From Monarcha castaneiventris obscurior (taxonomy: Eukaryota; Chordata; Aves; Passeriformes; Monarchidae), in the NCBI GenBank assembly GCA_026261815.1, contig JAMPIT010000417.1:4869501-4933500 (forward strand): a stretch of 64,000 nucleotides of DNA, in the 5' to 3' direction. A model generated the notes under the pieces. It was not told the DNA's origin. It worked only from the letters and a program-made list of their open reading frames with translations, and did not search any database. Both the position numbers and the translations under genes were made by a program. Below, in pieces: positions 54,553 through 64,000 of the stretch. Positions within the stretch are counted from its first letter, which is position 1. Each line of letters opens with the position of its first letter.

Positions 54553-55260
54553 TTATTTCCTCCTGGGCGCTGCCTTCTTTGCCCTGGCCACTTTCGGCTT
54601 GGCCGCCCTGGGCTTCACCGCCTTCACCTTAGCCGGGCTCTTGGCTGCTGCCAGCGCTTTCTTGGGCTTAGCAGCTTTCGTCCCCCTCTTGGGGCTCTTG
54701 GCTGCTTTCTTGGCCGCCGACTTAACTTTCCTGGGGCTTTTCTTTGCTGTCACCGCCTTCTTGGCAGCAGCGGTGGACTTCTTCGCCGCCGGCTTCTTGG
54801 GTTTGCTTACAGAAGTTTTCTTCTTAGGAACCTTTCTTTTTGCTTCTCCAGGTTTCTTGCTGAGGCGGAAAGAACCAGACGCACCTACACCTCTGGTCTG
54901 CACCAGGATGCCCTTGCTGACAAGAGTTTTTAGCGCCAGCTTGATACGGCTATTATTCTTCTCCACATCGTAGCCGCCGGCGGCCAGCGCCTTCTTGAGC
55001 GCGGCGAGGGAGAGCCCCTTGCGCTCCTTGGAGGCGGACACGGCCTTGGTGATCAGCTCGGTGACGCTGGGGCCCGCGGGCTTGCGGGCACTGGAGCCGC
55101 TCGCTGCATTCTTCGGCTTCTTCACGGCAGCCTGGGCAGCAGGAGCCTTAGCCCCGGTGGCCTTGGCCCCGGGGGCCTTGGCGGCAGGAGCCTTGGCCCC
55201 GGCAGCCGGGGCTGGAGCCGGGGCGGCCACGGGAGGAGCAGCGGGAGCGACCTCGGACAT
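54553..55260 (-). CDS. H1: Linker histone H1, divergent subtype (third copy)
   Basis: 235-aa H1, the longest of the three. The N-terminal region is expanded with [24 protein letters not shown] repeats. The globular domain (about residues 52-126) has [20 protein letters not shown] where the other two have [20 protein letters not shown]. The tail has three SPxK/R motifs (SPRK, SPKR, SPAK), more Arg and Val than usual, and ends KKAAPRRK. The start is the ATG at 55260 (MSEVAP); an upstream open frame is promoter. It converges on H2A at 53637. The surrounding block copies that of the second H1, but the protein does not follow it, so the two are distinct subtypes. Confidence 0.96.
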   Translation of the reverse strand: MSEVAPAAPPVAAPAPAPAAGAKAPAAKAPGAKATGAKAPAAQAAVKKPKNAASGSSARKPAGPSVTELITKAVSASKERKGLSLAALKKALAAGGYDVEKNNSRIKLALKTLVSKGILVQTRGVGASGSFRLSKKPGEAKRKVPKKKTSVSKPKKPAAKKSTAAAKKAVTAKKSPRKVKSAAKKAAKSPKRGTKAAKPKKALAAAKSPAKVKAVKPRAAKPKVARAKKAAPRRK

Positions 55261-55306
55261 GGTGACGGGACGGGGAGCACTGGGCAGCAGCGGCCCCGCG
55301 GCGCCC

Positions 55307-55405
55307 CTTTTATAGCAGCGCGGCGGGCGCTGATTGGCTCCGCCCGCCCCGGTGGCCCCGCCCCGCCCCGCTGCCGCCCCGCGCCCCGCGCTCCGCCCTG
55401 TGTTT
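55307..55405 (-). promoter_or_regulatory. H1 promoter (third H1)
   Basis: CTTTTATAG (55307-55315), ATTGG (55333-55337), GC boxes, and TGTGTTT (55399-55405, reversed H1 box). Same order as at 35147-35233. Confidence 0.9.
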
Positions 55406-58400
55406 CTTCGGGTGAAGTAGGATGGCTTTTTTCTACTTTATCTGTCACGAAATCGTCCTTTTTCTGCATCTGTGAGGCCGTGGGAGCGGCTATTTTTCGC
55501 CTGTTGGTGTCTTGTCGGGAAAAGGGTTGGATTTGGGTAGCTAGGGGACAAGAAATCCCGAGTCCTGCCGCCAAACGGACCTCGAGAACGCGAAAGTTTT
55601 GGTTTTCTTTGTAAATTAAAAATTCACCTTTAAAGTTAACGTGAGTCAGAAAACTCAGTATTAATCCTCAGAGGGTCCTTTTTACATTAGATAAGAAAGC
55701 AAACAGTTAGAATATCATTCTTTAAAATAAAATGGTTTCAAAGAGAATGAGGTAGCACAAAGCTGTGCTGTCGCTTCTCCCACCGAGATTTATACCTCTG
55801 GCTTCTGTGAAACACTCAGTCGGGGATATTTTTTTCAGACCACACTCTAAATAAAGCACACGGTGCTAAATCTGTAAAATCTGTTCATATGACTCATTAA
55901 CATGGGGAAAAAAATTGACAGAGCTTGAGTCTGCAAGAGATGTGAAAGCACCATTCCATTCATATTTTGCTCTGAAGCTGGAAAGAAAAAATCACCATTT
56001 TTGCTCACTGCTCTTATCCCATGTTACAGATCACCTCACAGCAGTTTCTGTACATGAAAGCTTTGGCTGCAGCTCAAAGTGATGCAAAGCTCTTTATCCA
56101 CAATGTGGTGACTACCCTATTAGCACACATGCATTCTTACCAGCTACAACTTTGTGTATAGTTTTGTGTCTCTGTCAGGATTTCCTAATTTGTTTACCTT
56201 GAAGTTTAATGGCCATCAATAGTTTAGCACTGTCAGATTGCTGCATTTGTACCTCATGTTAACAAACTGCACTTGCATAGTTTAGGTATGATGCTGACCC
56301 GTTAAGATCAACTTCCCTGTTTCAACAAAATGAAAAATCTGTGAGTGGAAAAATACCACCTCACTCCTCTATTTCATTCCACTAGAGGACAGTAAAAGTA
56401 ACCTCTTGAAGATTTTGGAAGACTCTTCGTCTTCAATTAATTCACAAAGCATGATTCAAAAAAATCTCATATAGGCACTTTGACATTTTCTTGTATAATT
56501 ATGGTAAAAAAGACTTTAGGAAAATAAACACATTTTTCTCCCACTTATGTTTTCTTCCTAACTCCTCCTTGCCATCGAGGTCCCCTAGCTGCGGAATTAT
56601 GATGCTATGATGAGGCAGAGAATGCCAATAAGACGGCAAATTCAGCAAATCTGGATCTGGGTTTTCAAACCATATTGGAAGTGGGATGGCTTATAGAGCA
56701 AGGCTCACTGGAAATTTTACAAAGGCAAGAGAATTTGACTGTATGGCATTTACTCCATGTAGTAGTGGTGGCATAAAGAATTTAACAGTGAAATTGTTGA
56801 CGTCCCCTAAGGTTTCCTGCAATCAAGTGGATGACTGTATGTCTGCTCTGTCCCATCTAGGTCTGGCAGAATCCTTAATGTCCTTTAAAAACTAAACTCG
56901 TTACAGTGACTAAGCAGAAGCTTTTTATACTCACCAGCTCTTCAATCACCAATGCCAATGGCTGTGTTGGGACAGAAGCCTTTCGACCTCCCCCATTCTC
57001 TGCAAACCTTATTTTACAAGAGTGATAATGCATCACAATAGCACACTTTCCTCGAGCCTGTAACTTAATATCACCACGACTGTTTTCCTAATACACACAC
57101 AGCTGGCACACAGCTGTATGCCTAAATCCTGCACAGCAGTGACAACCACACCACCAACCATCTCCAGAGGAAAAGCTTCTCAGTACATGCCACACCAACA
57201 CTGCAACACATTGTTGTAGCACTTGCCTCACTCTTTTGACTCTATCATTCTCTATCAAATGTTAAATTGAGCAACTTGAGGCTAGATTTTGTAGTTATTT
57301 TAAGGGCTCCTACTTACTTGTTTTTCCTCTTCTGTGTTTATCCCACTATTCCCTTTCCTTATTTTTAAAAAGATTATATAGTCTCATGACCATTTTATAT
57401 AAAAGCAGTCAAGTAATTTTTATTAGGGGAAGGATGCAGAACTATAAGAGAATAATCGAGGCCTACAAGGAGATATGAATACAGCATCATCTCATTGAGT
57501 TGTAAATATACAAAACTGTATTTTGTGGTTCATGGTTCACCCTCCTCCCCCAAAACCTGCTGTTTCTTGTGTGATTAGCAGCATGAAAACCTGAAGTTGT
57601 GCACCAGAGATCATCACTCTAGTCATGGTCAAGCTTATTTAAGATACATGGAAGTAGTACATATTTCCCTGCAATGCAGACATAAAAAAGAACAGATAGG
57701 GAGGATCCTTACTGGGAAAGGATCTCCCTCCCTCTTATGCATTTACCATCACAATTACAGCCAGCTTTGCTACCTCACCTTAGAAGACGCGGAATCAAGA
57801 ACAACAGGATCTCAGTCGTATTCCAGGTTGTCAGTCTCTACATGCACTGTCAGTATGGACAGAGATCTCCAGTAGAGTAACAAAAATCTGCCAGCAAATC
57901 CTACAGAACAAAATTTTTTTTGCAGGTGCTATCAACGTAAGCCAGCTCAGACTGCAAGAGATCAGATCTGAAAGCCCCTTAGAGCACTTCCCACTCAGCA
58001 TGGAATTTACAGATTATTATACCCAGTAACAAATGCCTACTAACTTGCAAAAATACATAGTAATCCAAACCAAACTTAGTGCCTGTTAGTCAGCTAACAA
58101 AAATGTAAAATCAGGGTAGCTTTTCAATTATTACATGTCCCTTTTGTGACGTTTGACCTGGCCCTAGGGGACAAAGCTGAGTGGCCACCATAGATGACAT
58201 TACAAGTCCTAGGAAGAGCACCTCACAAAGGTCCAGTGTCCAGCTGTTTGTACTCATACTGAGGATAATTCTTGAACTCTTTCTCCTATTCCTCCCCTTC
58301 CTTATGACTTTTCCCCATGAACACCCAACTGCACTGCATTTCATATTACCATGACTTTCACAAACATGTAAAGCCCATCTCCGTTTTGAAGATAGGAGAA

Positions 58401-61400
58401 CTGAGAGTCATTCACAATTCTGAAAAACACAGTTGCTTGGATCCTCCAAATTTAGTTTGATTCATGTTTTCTACCCTTCTCCTGCTGAGGCCCAGCTATA
58501 GGTGTTAACTCCCAACATTTCCTGTCAGCAGAAAAATGGTTCAGAGATGATTCATCTAATTTCATATGAAAAAAAACCCAAACCAAAGCCTGTTCAAAGT
58601 GTAATTAATTTGTCTGCTCATTTTAACTTTTAATTTGCCACAAACCTCAGCTCCCTCCCATACACACACAGAGGCAAGGCCAAGATGTCAGTCTGCAGGT
58701 GGGATCAGGATCAGGCCCGGAGAGGGGCTCTGGGCTCAGCCCCAGCTCTGGGCAGTGGGACCATGGCTGGGCAGGGCTGTGGGGAACTTGAGACTGGCCC
58801 TATTTCTGTGTTGCTGGGACAGGGACTGATGGCTCCAGGGGGCTGGAATGGGATCCTGAGATGAGGACATCCTTGGGGAAGCCCTAGAAGATGCTGGGCA
58901 GGGACAGGCAGGGCTGGTAGTGCCCTGACAGACCCTCCTTGGTGAAGCAGGGACTGTAGAAGGCTCTCAAAGCTCCTGCTTCAGCAGCTCTCTAGATGCA
59001 GACAACAGGGAGCACTTTTGGCCCAGTTGCATGCAGCTGTTTGATGACAGTCCTTGTGGACAGAGAAGTGGTTTTCAGTTACAGTAAAACTCTACTGCCA
59101 CTGGCACTTATCATCAACATTGTGTGGTCACCAGGTTTAGGTTCAGGATGGCTGGGAACAACAGGTCCTGTGCCTCGGTTTGGTGATTCCCAACTCTTTT
59201 GCCATCAAACACAAAAAGGTGGGAATGGCTTGGCTGACCTTTTATAGGGCCCAGAGTGGGCAGCTGGGTCTGAAACGCTCTTTCACCTTCGCTTCAGCAC
59301 CCTCACAAAGAAACAGCTCAAGAAGTTTTGGACCAAGAGCAGCCAGCTTCAGTTTCCAAAATGTCCTTCTAAGATAATAGCATTTCCATCCCATCCAACA
59401 GTCACAAGACCCAAGGGGAACAGTAGAAAGAGCTGTTTGTTCCACCTGTCAGCTGCTGGCTGGATAAAATCCTGACTCACAGTTTTGGTTTGGGTGGCAA
59501 TGTACCAGTCTCCCTACTTACTCCTGGTGGAAAGTTGAGTCTTTTCCGATCCCACTCCGAACCATGACACTCACATCACTTAGGCAGTTTCATTTCCTCT
59601 AAGGAAGCTGGTCTTAAACTTCTGGCTGACAGCAGCCCTTGGGGTTCAGCTGCTCCCCATTGGTGCCCACCTTTGTCAAGCAGAGAACAATTGTCTTTTC
59701 TTGCTATGAGCAGCTAAGCCTGTAAGCTCTCTCTGATTAATCAAGACACTGAAGAGCTATGGTTTGGGCCTGTTTTACCTCTTGAATACTGTGGTACAGA
59801 ATTTGGGGAATGACCTGCTTGCAGAAGAGCACTCACTGCATTTAGGCACCTCTGCAGCCTCCACAGAAAGATTCTGCATTGCTGTCTTTGTGCCTCTTTT
59901 ACTAATCAATAGCTTTGACTCTTCTCACTTCTCTTCCACCATCAGTGACCCACAATGCCCAAATACAACCTGCAACCCCTCCACTTTCTGCAGAGAAGCC
60001 AGGAGGATGAGATGCCACCTCATGAAAACAAGCTCATAATGGCTCAGAATAGGTGGACAAGAATCCTTGAGGGATAAGAGATTGCCCTCTCTCCTGTCCC
60101 TGTGTGGCCGGAGGGCGGGGATTGAAGATGACGTTCCCTGCACTTTTCCTAGAGGACCCTGGAATGCAGAGTTGGCAAAGGAAAGGAGCAGTTTGGCACA
60201 GATGTCCAGCAGCTGAATTGCTGCCCTCAGCTAAGAGCAAAGATAGCTGCTGGTATCACTGCACCTGTGAAAATAGGGGAAATAAGTGAATTTGGGCAAG
60301 CAGGCATCTTCAGAGAAGAGCTAAAGGAGGAGGAGGAATACTTCTGGCGGGTTGTTTTGCCACCTTATTTTTCAGCATATGTAAGGTCTGTTATGTAAAG
60401 TGCTTCATTTTGGGATCCCGAATATATCCGTGTCTCTTGTTCCTTTTCCACTAGACTCCTCTGGCAGTTTTGAACTGATGAACAGATTCTAAGATGTTTT
60501 TAACAATTACCTGCATGAAGCAATATTCTTTCCTTATTGCTGACATCTATTCAAATGAGAATCCCTATGACAGCCGTCCAATTACTTCCATGTTAATAAT
60601 TTTTAAAAAAAGACATTTTGTTCCAGAAGTCTTACAAAGGAAAGATTCTTGTTGGCTTACAGAAACCTTTTCTTTTCCAAGAAATATAATGAAAAGAATG
60701 TGTGGCATTGACAGCTGAATTAGTACTCCTCCCAAGTCTCAAACACTAGTCTGGAAAAGGCCCAGAACAAGGGAATTTAAAATCATGACCTGATCAGTAT
60801 TATAAAAGCTGTGCCAGGTCAGAGGGTTGCTTCAGGGAGCAAACACTACTCTGAAACTAAGGCCACCTACATTCACTGTTTGTTTCTGCCCAGGAGGCAA
60901 TGAGCAAACCATTGGCTTCCTCCGTATCTCTGTTTCCCTGCACATCAGGTGAGAACAGCTACCTCCAAAGTTCATTGAAATTGCTGCAGAACAGCAAGGA
61001 AGTGAGCTGTCTGCAGCTTCATGTCGATAGTCAGAGGTCCTGGATCCAAACTGATCTGATTTTTGAGTATACATCAGGAAATATGTCAGCCACCGTATGC
61101 GTCCCGAAATACAAAAGGTGGTGAGAAGTAGGCGGTCTGATTATCAGTGCCTACTTGCAATCTACTCTGCCATGGAGGAAAAGATTCCTGCTGAGGAGCA
61201 GATTTTAGGGGAAGAAACTACTATTTTCTAGGCTCCCTCCTGACCACTCCCTGTGGGAAGACCTGCCTATGGAATGGCTGAAGAAGGAAGCGTTTCAGGT
61301 GCAATGCTGGGTGTGCACTAAAGCTAAAGGAAGAAGGATGTTCATCTTCAGACATCACTGTAAAGAGGCACAAAGTACAGCAACATATTTACTTTTTGAG

Positions 61401-64000
61401 ACCCAATGCAGCTCCATGGCTGCTCCAGGTTCAAGTAAGGGCTGACAGCAAGAGAAAATACTCACCCTTTCTGCCCAGTTCTCCAAGTCTGCACAGCTGC
61501 TTCAAGAGTGAAAACACTTTTCTAGAGCTATACCAGCTCACTACAAAATGTTGTCATCTGATCTGAACAATCACTAGATGTCTGATGTGCTGCAAATATA
61601 AAATAATACCCAGCCTAGAGGGGAGCCCTAGGATACTACAAGAGATATTAGTCAAAATCTGACCTCGGTATCAAGAATGCAATTTGTCCTTGAAGGCAGC
61701 ATTCACAAGCACTCTTCAAAGCAGGTTTGTCATATACAGAGATTTGATTCATGATGGACATAAAGGCCATCCCAACAGCCAAATATCTCCTGCTGAACAC
61801 TGAGTTCAGCAGGGATGCAAGCAGTGGTACTTGTATGACAAATATTTGGGAGGTACAGAAGGCAACACTGCATGCTCATAGCCAGATGCCCATTTCTCTT
61901 TGGATCTAGATGAGATCCATCCCTCTCGTGCAAGTGTTCTGTGGTTCAGAAATGTTCCCAAGTCCTGCTGAAATCTTTTTCTCATCCACATTGTAAAACT
62001 ACCATCCACACCCCTCCCAGGCTGCGAGCAGCACACCAGGAGCTTTTCAGCAGCACGGGAACACAGACATTCTGATTTTAATTTTCTTCCTCTGGAGCTT
62101 ACACATCACATCCAGGGCTTTTCTCCTTTCTTTCACTATAACACAGGTACTGAAATAGACCTACAACATGCATCCCTCTCTGGCTTATCCACACATGTAC
62201 CCTGTAAAGTTTGTCATCGTCATGTCATTCCTCACATACTTCCTCAGAGTACTAGGAAATACCTCTGACCCTCCGGCATCCTGGTGTTCTTCCCCACCAG
62301 TGTCTCAAAACGGAGTTGGGGTGGAAAGCTGGATCTAGAATGTGTGCACAAAGAGAGAATGGAATGAGTGCTAAAAGGGCCCCATTGATGATATTGCAAG
62401 GAGCAAGAGTAAGCCAGAAGACCGTGTATGAATACGGAAATGATCAGACAGCTTGCTCCAGGGTTGTCCTCTGGAGCAGCCCTCCCAAGCCACATGGATG
62501 TGTCCTCTGATCAGGAATGGGATGGAGAGAGTAAATGGGAGAGCTCTTATGGTGAGGACACAGGATACAAAACAACCTGAGGAAAGCTATCTTAACAGCT
62601 TAAATTAAACATGTAGCCATGTGTAGCTTGTAAGGAAGTAAAAAAGAGATTCCCTTCCACACAAGCACCTCCTCTGCATAGTACCTGTATGGCCTGCCTG
62701 TGATCTTGCTGTCAGCCTGAGTCAGAAGAATGGTCCTTGGTAACCTAATTCTTCTCTGGTGCAGCTTAGGGTTTCTGTTTCCCCAGAGCTCCAAATGCCA
62801 TGAAGATCAAAAGAAAAGCTGTTGTTAAGATGTTTTTTTACAGAATATTCCTTGAAAATACTTTTTTTCTTTAAATTTCAGAGGTGAATCTCCTCATCTT
62901 AAGCAATTTCCATGTGCCTGCAAAGCAACTTCTGGCAGTGAGAAGCAAAGTGTAAGGTAGAATCTGTTCTGCAGTGGCCTCAGTGACAACAGGGTTTATC
63001 TTGATTCTATTCAAGATATCTCCTGGGGAGATACAAATGGCTTTACTCTTTTCTATAAAACTTGTCCAAGACCCAGTCAGCTAGACTCAAAACCAGGACT
63101 CTACTGTTGGTGTATGGGATAGGTTAGAAAAAAAAAAAAAACAGATGAGGAGGGTTTTTTCTTTTTTTGTTTGTTTGTTTTCTTACCCTGGTTTTGGGGT
63201 GGGCTCTTTTATTGTTGTTGTTGCTGTTTTTCATTACTGGACTGGTAAAAAAAGAGGCACTACCAGATCTTTTCAAGGGCTGCATTTGATCAGACACTAC
63301 CAGAGGAGTTTACTACACTTCCAAGCCTTTGTACCTCCAAAAATGATGCCATTCTTAAAAAGTATTTTTTGAAAATGCATGTGCTTGCAAACCACAGGGT
63401 CGCACAGCCATGCTCTGCACTTGACATGGCTTCTGCTGATCATGCAGGGAGTATCTGCAGGTGCAGGGAAGTGCATTCACTCCCAGGTTTCCAGTCCTCC
63501 CTCCCATGCCCTGATAATTTGTTCATGAGGGTGCAGGAAGTGAGCTGAATACACCCAGGCCAAGAGCATCTGCTGACCATCTCTATTGAAATTGCTTCAG
63601 GGACACTGGCAGCTGTGTGCTCAGGCACAGCATACATCTGAACTAGGAGCCTGGGAGAAACACTAAGCTCCTGTCCCCTTCATGTCCCACCTCTGCAGCT
63701 GGCCAGCTTCTCCTCTTTGGGAAGCACAGAACTCATGGGAGTGGGAACTTGCTCTTGCCAGATCTCCCATTAACAGATTCAGTTCTGTGTTTGAAGATGC
63801 CCTCAATTCCTTCATGAGATTATCACTCCCTCTTTAAAAATTTCCTTTCAAAGAGTTTTATGTTACTGTCAGGTCACTGTCAGGTCTTCTTTCTGATCAG
63901 GTCTCAGCATTGTGTAATAAATAAGTCCTGAGGCCCTCACACCAGGCAATGCCTTAATATTAATGCTAACAAGATTTATCTGGCTTTTAGTGAGGAATAA
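55406..64000. other. Right flank, no gene recognised
   Basis: AT-rich, then mixed DNA. Short open frames (for example 57597-57875, 60494-60718) show no domains. A somewhat GC-richer stretch lies at 58660-58960, with A/T homopolymers near 63128 and 63160. No histone remnant, CR1 or RNA gene was recognised with confidence. Confidence 0.55.

Noticed and set aside
58660..58960. GC-richer segment in the right flank as a possible gene
   Set aside because: Frames are short, and no promoter, histone signal or known domain was seen.

Overview
The window is vertebrate nuclear DNA from a replication-dependent histone gene cluster, almost certainly avian. The evidence is three-fold. Intact histone genes lack introns and end in the histone stem-loop plus a purine-rich downstream element instead of a poly(A) signal. 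CR1 LINE fragments are the dominant interspersed repeat. The linker histones are Lys/Ala/Pro-rich H1 proteins of the kind found in birds. The species cannot be fixed from the sequence.

I count 19 intact histone genes: 2 H4, 6 H2A, 4 H2B, 4 H3 (all H3.2-type) and 3 H1, in three islands separated by AT-rich DNA. Island 1 (1.1-7.4 kb) is a large palindrome: H4(+) H2A(-) on the left arm, a single H3(+) in the spacer, H2A(+) H4(-) on the right arm. Island 2 has two parts. At 15.8-18.7 kb it carries H1(+) and a divergent H2A(-)/H2B(+) pair. At 28.0-35.2 kb it carries H2A(-)/H2B(+)-H3(+) followed by an inverted H2B(-)/H2A(+) pair and H1(-). Island 3 (48.4-55.4 kb) holds a decayed H2B(+), H3(+), H3(-), H2B(-)/H2A(+) and H1(-). 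Islands 2 and 3 are copies of the same building blocks: the H2A/H2B-H3 module occurs three times and the H2B/H2A-H1 block twice.

Together the genes supply the four core histones of the nucleosome and the linker histone during S phase. H2A and H2B are divergently transcribed from shared promoters of about 0.33-0.36 kb with CCAAT and TATA boxes. H1 promoters carry an AAACACA H1 box, and two of the four H2B promoters carry an Oct-1 type octamer. Coding sequences of the same class are nearly invariant at synonymous sites while promoters and UTRs differ, which points to recurrent gene conversion.

The spacers hold CR1 fragments (12.9, 37.5, 38.8 and 43.7 kb), a probable endogenous retroviral LTR (about 25.1-25.9 kb), a degenerate minisatellite of about 26 bp units (47.4-48.35 kb), simple repeats, and several decayed histone gene ends ('ghosts') at 27.7, 31.8, 48.5 and 50.8 kb. 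No non-histone protein gene was recognised. The most notable observations are the near-perfect palindrome, a sharply bounded conversion tract around the third H3 gene, an H3 copy encoding Thr at position 86, and the ghost gene ends that record module turnover.
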